Source: a bacterium
GTDB taxonomy: Bacteria > Bacillota > Clostridia > Lachnospirales > Lachnospiraceae
Reading direction: 5' to 3'
Length of the DNA stretch: 64,000 nt
Assembly (NCBI GenBank): GCA_023664305.1
Contig: JAMPFT010000019.1
Location: 1 to 64,000 of the forward strand
This document shows positions 1 through 8,732 of the stretch, in pieces. The position numbers and the translations under genes were made by a program. The stretch's first letter is position 1. Each line of letters opens with the position of its first letter. The notes beneath the pieces were generated by a model. It was not told the origin of the DNA. It was given only the letters and a program-made list of their open reading frames with translations, and made no database searches.

Positions 1-54
1 TAGAGCACCTGACTCTTAATCAGGGTGTCCAGGGTTCGAGCCCCTGGCGGTGCA
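1..54 (+). tRNA. tRNA-Lys (CTT), 5' end cut off by the window
   Basis: The window opens inside a tRNA. The end of the D arm, a 5-bp anticodon stem (cctga/tcagg) around loop CTCTTAA, a T arm (caggg-ttcgagc-ccctg, 30-46) and the 3' acceptor strand plus discriminator A at 54 are all readable. The loop places CTT at positions 34-36, so lysine. CCA is not encoded. About 20 nt of the 5' side are missing, so acceptor pairing cannot be checked. Confidence 0.9.
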
Positions 55-143
55 TGGGAAGTCTTAGGGCTTGCATTTATGCGGGTTCTAGGGCTTTTTT
101 TTGCGTGAAAAAACAGGGGAGCCGGAAAAATCAGTTTTTTTGC

Positions 144-172
144 TTGCCCTGACAACGGCGACTTGATACAAT
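144..172 (+). promoter_or_regulatory. Sigma-A-like promoter for the DUF1538/P-II operon
   Basis: TTGCCC (144-149) and TACAAT (167-172) are separated by 17 bp, about 40 bp before the first gene. A T8 run at about 94-101 after the tRNA may end tRNA transcription, but I found only a weak hairpin before it. Confidence 0.5.
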
Positions 173-211
173 AAACGGGAGAGTAATGATTTTAGAAGGG
201 AAGGTAGCCAT

Positions 212-1753
212 TTGAATCCAAAATTAAGAGAAAAAACACTGGAATCCCTTTCCGCGGTGCTGCCCATCACGGGAATCGTGCTGCTGATCAGTATTTTCCT
301 GGTGCCGATGGAGCTGGGAAGTGTGGTCATGTTCGTGGTCGGGGCGGTCATGCTGATCTTTGGCATGGGCTTTTTCCAGCTGGGCGCGGAAATGTCCATG
401 ACGCCGATCGGAGAGGGTATCGGCGTGCAGATTTCGAAGACCCGCAGGGTTACGCTGGTATTTTTGATCGGGTTTGTCATGGGAGCGATCATCACGGTCT
501 CGGAGCCGGATCTACAGGTTTTGGCGCAGCAGGTGCCTTCAGTGCCGAATCAGGTGCTGATTATGACGGTGGCGGTGGGCGTCGGAATTTTTCTGGCCTT
601 TGCCATCCTGCGTATCAAATTTCAGATCGATCTTTCCAAGCTGCTGATCCTCTTGTATGTGCTGCTGATCGGAGCTTCCTTTTTGGTGCCGGAGGATTTT
701 CTGGCCGTCGCCTTTGACTCGGGCGGGGTTACCACAGGTCCTATGACGGTGCCCTTTATCATGGCGATGGGCGTGGGTCTTGCATCGGTCCGAAATGACA
801 GAAATTCCGCCAGCGACAGCTTTGGTCTGGTGGCTTTATCCAGTGTGGGACCGGTTCTTGCGGTGCTGATTCTGGGATGCTTTTTCAAGCCCACGGAGGC
901 GGTGTATGCCGGGGCGGATGTCGCTTCTGTCTTTACGACCCGGGATGTGGTGAGGGTTTTCGGGAGAGGGGTTCCCGTTTACGGGAAGGAGGTTTTGGTC
1001 TCGCTGCTCCCCATAGCGGCGGTGTTCGGGCTGTTTCAACTGCTGACCCGCCGATATAAACGAAGGCAGATCAAGCGTATTGCCGTAGGTATCGTATATA
1101 CTTATGTGGGGCTGATCCTGTTTTTGTGCGGGGTAAACGTGGGTTTTGCGCCGATCGGTTCCTTTCTGGGGCAGGAGCTGGCGTCCCTGCGGTTTAAATG
1201 GGTGCTGGTGCCCATCGGTATGCTGATCGGCTATTATATCGTGAAAGCGGAGCCTGCGATCCAGGTGCTCAATCATCAGGTGGAAAATGTGACCGGCGGC
1301 GCTATCTCCGTGAAGGCCATGAACCGTTGTATGTCCGTCGGCGTATCGATCAGCGTGGGCATGGCTCTGCTGCGGGTTTTGACGGGAACGCCGATTCAGT
1401 GGATTGTGATTCCCGGTTATATTATCGCGTTGGTCATGTCAAGATTTGTCCCGAAAATGTTCGTCGGTATTGCTTTTGACTCCGGCGGAGTCGCAAGCGG
1501 GCCCATGACCTCCACGTTCCTTTTGCCGTTGAGCATCGGGACCTGTCAGGCTTTGGGGGGAAATCTGATGACGGACGCTTTCGGCGTGGTGGCGCTGGTG
1601 GCGCTGACGCCGCTTATCGCGATTCAGATCATGGGAATCGTTTATAAGGTCAAGATGGACCGTCTGCAAAAGAAGGTGCTGCAGAATGCCGCGCTTTTGG
1701 CGGATGGCGACAGAATTATAGATCTGGAGGAGGATACGGCAGATGGAGAATAA
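212..1753 (+). CDS. DUF1538 family integral membrane protein (putative permease)
   Basis: A 513-residue, very hydrophobic protein with about 12 likely membrane segments. It is an internal duplication: the motif AFDSGGV-x2-GPMT occurs twice, with its Asp at about residues 169 and 423, one in each DUF1538 half. The inverted or tandem repeat layout suggests a transporter, but the substrate is unknown. The start is TTG at 212, behind a GGGAAGG ribosome site. Its last 11 bases overlap the start of a P-II-like regulator, so the two are probably translated together. That pairing implies the permease is controlled by a P-II signal protein, as AmtB is by GlnK, although this is a different permease family. 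The family call is strong and the transport role is inferred. Confidence 0.85.
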   Translation: MNPKLREKTLESLSAVLPITGIVLLISIFLVPMELGSVVMFVVGAVMLIFGMGFFQLGAEMSMTPIGEGIGVQISKTRRVTLVFLIGFVMGAIITVSEPDLQVLAQQVPSVPNQVLIMTVAVGVGIFLAFAILRIKFQIDLSKLLILLYVLLIGASFLVPEDFLAVAFDSGGVTTGPMTVPFIMAMGVGLASVRNDRNSASDSFGLVALSSVGPVLAVLILGCFFKPTEAVYAGADVASVFTTRDVVRVFGRGVPVYGKEVLVSLLPIAAVFGLFQLLTRRYKRRQIKRIAVGIVYTYVGLILFLCGVNVGFAPIGSFLGQELASLRFKWVLVPIGMLIGYYIVKAEPAIQVLNHQVENVTGGAISVKAMNRCMSVGVSISVGMALLRVLTGTPIQWIVIPGYIIALVMSRFVPKMFVGIAFDSGGVASGPMTSTFLLPLSIGTCQALGGNLMTDAFGVVALVALTPLIAIQIMGIVYKVKMDRLQKKVLQNAALLADGDRIIDLEEDTADGE

Positions 1754-2435
1754 GAAGAAGCATCCTTCCTTTCAACTGTTGGCGCTGATCACAACGCCGA
1801 AGCTGGCAGGCAAGGCGGAGAGGATCTTCCGCAAAAACGCTTTGCCGATCCAGTACCGGCTGAACGCCGAGGGGACGGCGTCCAGCGAAATCATGGATAT
1901 GCTGGGGCTGGGCAGTATCGACAAATGTATTATGGCGAGCATCGTGTCGAAGCAGCTGGGAGATACGGTGCTGGGCAGGCTGCGCACGGAGCTGCGGCTG
2001 GGCTCGGTCAACAGCGGCGTTGCCTTTACGGTTCCGCTGAACGGGATGAGTAATCTGGTGCTGCACATGCTGACACAAAATTCCGGGGAGGAAGACGCCC
2101 ACGGCGCAGGAAAGGACGGTAACAATATGGCAGGAGCAAAATATGCGTTAATCGCGGCAGTGGTAAATATCGGTTTTGGCGGCGATGTGATGGATGCGGC
2201 AAGGGCGGCGGGAGCAGGAGGCGGAACGCTGATTCACAGCCGCTGGATCGGCAACGACGAGGTCACCGCCCTTTGGGGACTGAGCGTGCAGGACGAGAAG
2301 GAGATCGTGCTGATCCTGTCCGAGAGCGATCTCAGACTGCCGATTATGAGCGCAATCAGTGAAAAATGCGGTATGCAGAGCGAGGCGAAGGGGCTTGTGG
2401 TGTCGCTGCCGATCGATTCTGTCATGGGGATGTAG
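1743..2435 (+). CDS. Tandem P-II-like nitrogen regulator-type protein
   Basis: The 230 residues form two ferredoxin-like P-II-related halves, about 10-100 and 130-230. The first has a long variable loop (about 45-60) and ends VAFTVPLNGM. The second has the GAGGGT glycine turn typical of P-II ligand sites and ends VSLPIDS. Classical P-II proteins are single-domain trimers of about 112 residues, so this is a fused duplicate. I see no clear uridylylation tyrosine motif. It overlaps the DUF1538 permease by 11 bp. The likely job is sensing a nucleotide or metabolite and gating that permease; this is inference from the pairing. Confidence 0.8.
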   Translation: MENKKKHPSFQLLALITTPKLAGKAERIFRKNALPIQYRLNAEGTASSEIMDMLGLGSIDKCIMASIVSKQLGDTVLGRLRTELRLGSVNSGVAFTVPLNGMSNLVLHMLTQNSGEEDAHGAGKDGNNMAGAKYALIAAVVNIGFGGDVMDAARAAGAGGGTLIHSRWIGNDEVTALWGLSVQDEKEIVLILSESDLRLPIMSAISEKCGMQSEAKGLVVSLPIDSVMGM

Positions 2436-2463
2436 GCGGTAAATCGCCCGTGGGAGGAGCACA

Positions 2464-3537
2464 ATGAGGTTTCAGGCTGTAGAGGATAAGGTGAAGCTGT
2501 CGGGCAGAACGCTGTTCGTGGAGGGAACCAGGTATTTGGGGTATTCCGGCAGCAGTATCACGTTTACCTTCGTGGGAAAAAAGGCGTCCGCCTTTCTGTG
2601 GACGGACGGGGAAAAATGGGGTGAAGAGCTAAAGGGATATCTTGCGGTTTATGTGGACGGCGGGGAAGAGCCCGTCAGGCGGATCTGTCTAAAAAAGACG
2701 GGGATATATTCCCTTTATGAAGGCAGCGAGGAAAAGAGAACTACGGTTAAAATCGTAAAATATTCGGAGGCGGCCTTTGCAAAGTGCGGCGTCCGTTATC
2801 TGGAAATCGACACGGAGGAGCTCTGTGCGCCACCTGCGGGAAAGAGCCGGCGGATCGAGATCATCGGGGATTCCATCACCTGCGGCTACGGGGTGGAGGC
2901 GGAAAACGAGCTGCAGCCCTTCCGCACGGATACGGAGAATCCGGAAAAATCGTACTCGCTGCTGACGGCCAAAGCCCTGGATGCGGAGGTCAATCTGGTT
3001 TCCTGGAGCGGGAACGGAATTATTTCCGGCTATGTGGACGAGACGGCTTTGACGCCCTCCGACAAATGGCTGATGCCGGAGGTTTATCGGTATACGGATA
3101 TCGCCTGCTCGGCGGCGCTTTTCGGCGAGGATGAGAGCAAGTGGGAAAGGTGGGACTTTTCCCGGTTCATACCCGATGCGATCCTGATCAATCTGGGAAC
3201 CAACGACTGCAGCTGGTGTAAGGATATCCGGGAGAGAAAGGACGAGTACAGGAGGCGGTATGGGGAATTTTTGGGATATATCCGAAGGCACAATCCGGAG
3301 GCGCAGATCTTTTGTATGCTGGGAACCATGGACCGGCGGCTGCTGAAGGAGCTGGAGGAGACGGTGGAGGATTTCTGCAGAAAACAGGGAGACGGCAGGG
3401 TTCATTTCCTTTTGCTGCCGCCGCAGGATGCGGCGGACGGCTACGGGGCGGACTGGCATCCCAGCGCCCTGACGCAGAGGAAGACGGCTGAGATTGTGGC
3501 GGACGCGGTGAGGAAGGTTTTGGACGCGCCCTGCTGA
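2464..3537 (+). CDS. SGNH/GDSL hydrolase, carbohydrate esterase family 2-like
   Basis: This 357-residue protein has the two-part CE2 layout. An N-terminal beta-sandwich (about 1-125) is followed by an SGNH hydrolase domain with GDS at 135-137 (catalytic Ser137), GTND at 245-248 and D-W-H near 330-332 (Asp-x-His of the triad). CE2 enzymes remove acetyl groups from xylan or other glycans. There is no signal peptide, so it probably acts in the cytoplasm on imported oligosaccharides, which would fit the GH42 enzyme 1.7 kb downstream. A strong GGGAGGAG ribosome site precedes the ATG. Confidence 0.85.
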   Translation: MRFQAVEDKVKLSGRTLFVEGTRYLGYSGSSITFTFVGKKASAFLWTDGEKWGEELKGYLAVYVDGGEEPVRRICLKKTGIYSLYEGSEEKRTTVKIVKYSEAAFAKCGVRYLEIDTEELCAPPAGKSRRIEIIGDSITCGYGVEAENELQPFRTDTENPEKSYSLLTAKALDAEVNLVSWSGNGIISGYVDETALTPSDKWLMPEVYRYTDIACSAALFGEDESKWERWDFSRFIPDAILINLGTNDCSWCKDIRERKDEYRRRYGEFLGYIRRHNPEAQIFCMLGTMDRRLLKELEETVEDFCRKQGDGRVHFLLLPPQDAADGYGADWHPSALTQRKTAEIVADAVRKVLDAPC

Positions 3538-3604
3538 AAATGCGGGAGCAAACTAAAAAATGAAGAATCAGGGCGCGCGGCAAAGCGCGAAAAGAGGTAT
3601 CGGA

Positions 3605-4234
3605 ATGCTTATTTATCTCATGAGGCACGGGGAGACGGAGTGGAATCACTTAAGACGCCTTCAGGGTCAGAGCGATATCCCGTTGAACCGGCGGGGAATC
3701 GAGCTGGCGGAAAAGACGGCGGAGGGACTGCGTGAAATTCATTTTGACGCGGCGTTCAGTTCTCCGTTGAGCCGCGCGTTGACGACGGCAAAAATCGTGG
3801 TCGGAAACCGCGGCGTCGCGATAGAGACGGACGAGAGACTGAAGGAGATTAATTTCGGCGCGGGAGAAGGAACCTATTTTGATCCGGCCAAGGCGGATCC
3901 TTCCCATCCCATGCATAATTTCTTTTGTAAGCCGGAGTGTTTTGTGCCGATGGAGGGCGGGGAGTCCTTCGACTGCGTCCGGGAAAGAGTCGGGGCGTTT
4001 TTGCGGGAGAGGGTTTTCCCGCTGGAGGAGACCTGCGAAAGCATCCTGATCGCGGCGCACGGCGCGTTGATCCGAAGCGTGGTCAACGGGCTCGCCGGTA
4101 TCCCGGACCGGGATTTCTGGAAGCTGTATCTGCCAAACTGTGCGGTGGCGGTGCTTTCCCTAAAGGCGGGCAGGCTGAGAATCGTGGAGGAAAGCAGGGT
4201 ATACTATGACGGGCCGGTAAACGGGAGGCCGTAG
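3605..4234 (+). CDS. Histidine phosphatase family protein (phosphoglycerate mutase-like)
   Basis: The start is placed at ATG 3605, behind AAAGAGG, rather than at the ATG 45 bases upstream, because this puts the catalytic LMRHGETEWN at residues 5-14 as in the family. His8 is the expected phosphorylated residue. A second conserved histidine lies in AAHGALIRS near residue 147. Length is 209 residues. These enzymes range from broad phosphatases to alpha-ribazole phosphatase (CobC). No cobalamin gene is nearby, so the substrate is left open. Confidence 0.85.
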   Translation: MLIYLMRHGETEWNHLRRLQGQSDIPLNRRGIELAEKTAEGLREIHFDAAFSSPLSRALTTAKIVVGNRGVAIETDERLKEINFGAGEGTYFDPAKADPSHPMHNFFCKPECFVPMEGGESFDCVRERVGAFLRERVFPLEETCESILIAAHGALIRSVVNGLAGIPDRDFWKLYLPNCAVAVLSLKAGRLRIVEESRVYYDGPVNGRP

Positions 4235-4341
4235 GGTGCAGACTGTAAAGAGCAGGAACCGCAGGGAGATGTCTGCACGGAGCGGCAAAACGACACGGAA
4301 CAGGCAGGATTTTCGGCCAAAGAAGAAAACGAGGAGGCGTT

Positions 4342-5115
4342 ATGACAGAATTGTTTGACACGCATGCCCATTATGATGACGAGGCGTTTGACGAAGACAG
4401 GGAGGAGCTGTTGGGAGCTTTGCCGGAGAAGGGGATCGTCCGGGTGGTAAATGTGAGCTCCGGTCCTGCCTCCTGCAAGCGGACGCTTCAACTGGCAGAG
4501 CGGTATGACTATATCTATGCGGCGGTGGGGGTACACCCCGGAGAGACGGCGGAGCTGGACGAGGAGTCCTTTGAATGGATACGACAGCAGTGTCAGGTAA
4601 AAAAGTGTGTGGCGGTAGGCGAGATCGGCCTGGACTATTACTGGGATGAGCCGGACCGGGAGATTCAGAAGAAATGGTTTGTGCGGCAGCTTCACCTGGC
4701 CCGGGAAGCAAAAAAGCCCGTGATCATCCATTCCAGGGACGCAGCCAGAGATACGGTGGATATCCTGACGCAGGAGAGAGCGGGAGAAACGGGCGGTGTG
4801 ATACACTGCTATTCTTACACAAAGGAAACGGCTGCGGCCTTTTTGGATATGGGCTTCTTTTTCGGAATCGGCGGAGTGCTCACCTTTAACAATGCGAGGA
4901 AGCTGAAGGAGGCGGTGGAGTATATTCCCTTAGACCGAATCGTGTTGGAGACGGACTGTCCTTATCTGGCACCTGTGCCAAACCGCGGCAAGCGGAACAG
5001 CTCGCTGAATCTGCCCTATGTGGTCTCCGCCCTGGCCCGGATCAAGGGGCTTGAGGAGGAGGCGGTGCGTCAGGCGGTTTGGAAAAACTCGCTTGCGTTG
5101 TACCGGCTCGGCTGA
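4342..5115 (+). CDS. tatD: TatD family metal-dependent hydrolase/DNase
   Basis: At 257 residues it has the usual TatD length. The metal-site residues are visible: DTHAH with His8 and His10, the VGEIGLDYYW segment with Glu94, IIHSRDA, IHCYS and ETDCPYLAP near the C-terminus. TatD enzymes are TIM-barrel nucleases acting in DNA repair and turnover. A GAGGAGG ribosome site precedes the ATG. The 107 bp between the phosphatase gene and this start hold no clear promoter or terminator, so the two may be co-transcribed. Confidence 0.92.
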   Translation: MTELFDTHAHYDDEAFDEDREELLGALPEKGIVRVVNVSSGPASCKRTLQLAERYDYIYAAVGVHPGETAELDEESFEWIRQQCQVKKCVAVGEIGLDYYWDEPDREIQKKWFVRQLHLAREAKKPVIIHSRDAARDTVDILTQERAGETGGVIHCYSYTKETAAAFLDMGFFFGIGGVLTFNNARKLKEAVEYIPLDRIVLETDCPYLAPVPNRGKRNSSLNLPYVVSALARIKGLEEEAVRQAVWKNSLALYRLG

Positions 5116-5242
5116 TGCGGGATTGTTATAAAGCAGGCAGCGTCAGGAGGAACGGCAGAAAATCGAACCGATGAGTATTGAAAAGGACTGAATACCTTTC
5201 CACAAAAGGAAAAAGAAAGTGAGGAAATAAGAGGAATCAGAG

Positions 5243-7288
5243 ATGAGAAAGCTGATAAACGGAACGGGTATCGATCTGGGAGTATGTTATTATCCGGAGC
5301 ATTGGGACAGGGCGCTTTGGGCGGAGGATCTCGACAGAATGCTGGCGGTGGGAATTGGGACGGTTCGTATCGCAGAGTTTGCCTGGAGCCTGATCGAACC
5401 CCGGGAGGGCGAATACACCTATGAATTTTTTGACAGCTTTCTGGATCTGGCGGCAGAGAAGGGGATGCAGGTTATTTTCTGTACGCCCACAGCCACGCCG
5501 CCCGCCTGGCTGACGGAAAAATATCCGGAGGTCCTCAACGCGGATATGGACGGTCATCTGTACCGCCACGGCTCCAGAAGGCATTATAATTATAATTCCG
5601 CCGTATACCGCGAAAAGAGCGGGAATATCGTGGAAAAATCGGCAGCTCATTACGGAAAGCATCCCGCGATTGTGGGCTGGCAGCTGGATAACGAGTTTAA
5701 CTGCGAGAACGACAGATTTTATTCCGCCAGCGACACGGCGGCGTTTCGCAGATTCCTGCAGGAGAAATACGGCACGTTGGAGGAACTGAACCGCGCCTGG
5801 GGGACGGTATTCTGGAATCAGACCTACACGGCGTGGGAGGAGGTCTATGTGCCCAGAAAGACTAATACCGACTCCCCGAATCCTCATCAGATGTTGGATT
5901 TTTACCGCTTTATTTCCGACAGCGTCAACAGCTATGCGAAGCTTCAGACTGACATTGTGCGGAAATACAAAAAGCCGGAGGACTTTATCACCACCAACGG
6001 CATGTTTGCGAATATCGACTATCAGCGCATGGGCAGGGAGAGTCTGGATGTGCTGATGTATGATTCCTATCCCGATTTCGGGTATGCGCTGAACGGCTAC
6101 AATCCGAAGGATCCCATGAAAGACAGATGGTGGAGCCGCAATCTGGCCGAGGTCAGAGCCGTATCGCCCAATTTCGGTATCATGGAGCAGCAGAGCGGGG
6201 CCAACGGCTGGAATACACGCATGGAAGCGCCTGCGCCAAGGCCGGGGCAGCTGACCCTCTGGACGATGCAGAGCATCGCTCACGGGGCGGACTATATCAG
6301 CTATTTCAGGTGGAGAACCTGTACCTTTGGCACAGAGATTTACTGGCACGGCATTCTGGATTATTCCGGCAGGGAGAACAGAAGGCTGCGGGAGGTGGCG
6401 CAGGTCAGCGAAAAAATCCGCCGCATACAGGCGGCCGCAGGGTCCCGCTATGCGGCCAGGGTGGGTATCCTGAAGGATTACGACAATGTCTGGGACGCCC
6501 AGCAGGACAGGTGGCACAGCAGGGTGGATTCTGTCAGTCAAAACGGGCTTTTTATTGCCCTGCAGAAGACGCATACCCCTTTCGATTATGTATATCTGGA
6601 GGACGAAACCGATCCGGAGACGCTGAAGCGGTATGAGGTGCTGTTCTATCCCCATGCGAGTATTCTGACCCCGGCGCGGACGGCCGTTCTGGAGCAATAT
6701 GTGGCGGAGGGCGGAAGGCTTGTCATGGGCTGCAGGACAGGGTATAAGGATATCTGCGGAAGGTGCGTCACGGAATATCTTCCGGGGCTTGCGGGTAAGC
6801 TGACGGGAACGGATATCCCCGAGTATTCCTTTGCGGCGCCGGACGAGAGTCCTGTCATGGCCTGGTGGGAAGACAGCCTGATCGAGGCGGCGGTATTTAA
6901 CGACATGCTGGCGCCTGTGGGAGAGAACGCCGAGACGCTGGGCTTTTACCGGTCCGGCTGCTATGCGGGGGCTCCCGCGCTGATCCGCAACCGCTTCGGG
7001 AAAGGGGAGGCGTATTATTTCGGCGGAGCTTTTGCGGAGGACACCGCGCGGGTGTTTTTGGAAAAGCTGGACGCGGCGGAGCCTTACAAGGAGACGGTCC
7101 GGCTGCCCGAGGGCTGCGAGTTGGCGGTGAGAGAGGCAGGCGGCTCCCAATTTCTGTTTGTACTGAATTACCTGTCGGAACCGGCGAAGATCGGGCTGTC
7201 CCGAAAACTGCGGGATCTTTTGACGGGAGAGGAAGAAGAGGGAACGGTTCTGCTGGAGAAATACGGAGTCAGGGTATATGAGATGTAG
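5243..7288 (+). CDS. Beta-galactosidase, glycoside hydrolase family 42
   Basis: This is a full-length GH42 enzyme of 681 residues. The N-terminus carries the family hallmark GVCYYPEHW. The acid/base is Glu151 in WQLDNEF and the nucleophile is Glu315 in GIMEQQSG. A trimerisation/glutaminase-like domain follows the barrel (about 400-600), then a small beta domain. There is no signal peptide, so it hydrolyses imported beta-galactosides in the cytoplasm. The start follows a GAGGAAATAAGAGG-rich leader. No sugar transporter or LacI-type regulator lies beside it in this window. Confidence 0.93.
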   Translation: MRKLINGTGIDLGVCYYPEHWDRALWAEDLDRMLAVGIGTVRIAEFAWSLIEPREGEYTYEFFDSFLDLAAEKGMQVIFCTPTATPPAWLTEKYPEVLNADMDGHLYRHGSRRHYNYNSAVYREKSGNIVEKSAAHYGKHPAIVGWQLDNEFNCENDRFYSASDTAAFRRFLQEKYGTLEELNRAWGTVFWNQTYTAWEEVYVPRKTNTDSPNPHQMLDFYRFISDSVNSYAKLQTDIVRKYKKPEDFITTNGMFANIDYQRMGRESLDVLMYDSYPDFGYALNGYNPKDPMKDRWWSRNLAEVRAVSPNFGIMEQQSGANGWNTRMEAPAPRPGQLTLWTMQSIAHGADYISYFRWRTCTFGTEIYWHGILDYSGRENRRLREVAQVSEKIRRIQAAAGSRYAARVGILKDYDNVWDAQQDRWHSRVDSVSQNGLFIALQKTHTPFDYVYLEDETDPETLKRYEVLFYPHASILTPARTAVLEQYVAEGGRLVMGCRTGYKDICGRCVTEYLPGLAGKLTGTDIPEYSFAAPDESPVMAWWEDSLIEAAVFNDMLAPVGENAETLGFYRSGCYAGAPALIRNRFGKGEAYYFGGAFAEDTARVFLEKLDAAEPYKETVRLPEGCELAVREAGGSQFLFVLNYLSEPAKIGLSRKLRDLLTGEEEEGTVLLEKYGVRVYEM

Positions 7289-7403
7289 CGGTCTATTTAC
7301 ATTCCCGGAAATCAATGATACGATAGTACCGTGACGGGAACGCCTGTTCAAAGGCGCCGGGGGAACCCGGCAGAAACGGGAAAAATAATCAGGGGTATAA
7401 AAA

Positions 7404-8657
7404 ATGCAGGAAAACAGGAAGCAAAATAATGCAAAATACGCGCTGGCGGCCTTTTGGGCGACGCTTATATTTGTCATACTCTACAAATATGTGCTGAACG
7501 ATCTGGAAACGGATATGAGCGACCTGATCTGGCACACGGAACATGCAGGGAATATCTACATGGACAGGCTTTTGGAATCCTGGCTGAGATGTCCTTATCT
7601 GCTTTGGCATCTGTGCGTTAAGAGCTGTATTAAGTTTCTGGGGATGCCGATCAATGAGGCGGCCGCGTTTGTCTATTCCGATTTTGCCCTGCTGAACTAT
7701 TTCCTCACGTTTTATCTGTTGGACCGCACGGTCTTCAAGCTGACAGACCGTGACGCGGGGTTTCTGGCGACATGCGTGCCCGCAATACTGATGCTGGTGC
7801 AGCCGATGTATGTCCGCTGGTTTAACGGCCAGCAGTATTTCGGCCAGTTTTCCATGAACCCCATCCATAACCCCACGCAGATGGCCGTAAAACCCTTTGG
7901 ATTACTGTGTTTTATGCTGGCTGTGGATCTGATCCGATCCTACAAAAAGGAGGAAGCGCTTTATTTCCCGGGAATACGTTCCAGGAAATGGCTGTATGTG
8001 ATTTTTTCGGCGAATTTATTTTTGTCCGCGTTGGTAAAGCCGACCTTTTTGTTTATGCTGCTTCCGGCCGGCGTTCTCTATCTGCTGACCGAGCTGGCGG
8101 CCGGACTGTGGAAGAAAGAAAAGAATTACAAAGGAATATGGGATTTTACATGGAAAATGGCGCTTGCATCCGTTCCTGCCCTGCTGTATCTGGCGCTGGT
8201 ATATGTAGCGTTTTATCACTGGGGCGGCATCGACCGTTACGAAACCCATGTGGCCGTTTATCCGTTTTTGACGGTATGGCATCTCTACTCGCCTGATGTG
8301 CCGACGTCCCTGATTTTGTCTATGTCTTTTCCGTTTTGGATGGTACTGACCAACTGGAAATATTTTCTGCGCTCCGTGGAGGGAAGGATCAGCGTCATCG
8401 GATATGCGGTGGGAACGCTGGAATTTTCCTTTATCGTGGAGACAGGATACCGATTAAGCCAGGCAAATTTTGTGTGGCCCATGCTCTCCGGCATGCTCCT
8501 CCTGTGGGTGACCGGCGCCGCATATCTGGTTCATCTGACCCTCTCCCCGGAGTCCGGGAAGTGGCGCAGAACGGTCATCGTTGTAGGGTGGCTGCTGCTA
8601 TTTGTTCATCTGTTCAGCGGATTGTATTATATCAGTCCCAACACATATATTATATAA
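7404..8657 (+). CDS. Polytopic membrane protein of unknown function, possibly GT-C-like
   Basis: The 417-residue protein has about ten hydrophobic segments. After the first segment an acidic/histidine loop (DLIWHTEH) resembles the metal- or substrate-binding loop of GT-C glycosyltransferases, where an acidic residue follows TM1. I could not confirm this family. It starts 116 bp after the GH42 gene and ends just before the AT-rich Septu locus, so it marks the edge of the host backbone. The function is unassigned. Confidence 0.7.
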   Translation: MQENRKQNNAKYALAAFWATLIFVILYKYVLNDLETDMSDLIWHTEHAGNIYMDRLLESWLRCPYLLWHLCVKSCIKFLGMPINEAAAFVYSDFALLNYFLTFYLLDRTVFKLTDRDAGFLATCVPAILMLVQPMYVRWFNGQQYFGQFSMNPIHNPTQMAVKPFGLLCFMLAVDLIRSYKKEEALYFPGIRSRKWLYVIFSANLFLSALVKPTFLFMLLPAGVLYLLTELAAGLWKKEKNYKGIWDFTWKMALASVPALLYLALVYVAFYHWGGIDRYETHVAVYPFLTVWHLYSPDVPTSLILSMSFPFWMVLTNWKYFLRSVEGRISVIGYAVGTLEFSFIVETGYRLSQANFVWPMLSGMLLLWVTGAAYLVHLTLSPESGKWRRTVIVVGWLLLFVHLFSGLYYISPNTYII

Positions 8658-8732
8658 GCTTTGGGCCGCCCCGTTCTCAGAGTGTGGGCGGCAGCCAGGC
8701 AATTATAGTGAACCCCCATTAAGGAGAAAGAA

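Noticed and set aside
61-101. Terminator after tRNA-Lys
   Set aside because: A T8 run is present, but the only stem (CTTGCA/TGCGGG with G-U pairs) is weak and not next to the T run.
5237-7477. Long minus-strand open frame of 746 codons
   Set aside because: It lies antisense to the clear GH42 gene, has no motif or ribosome site, and reflects GC-rich codon use on the other strand.
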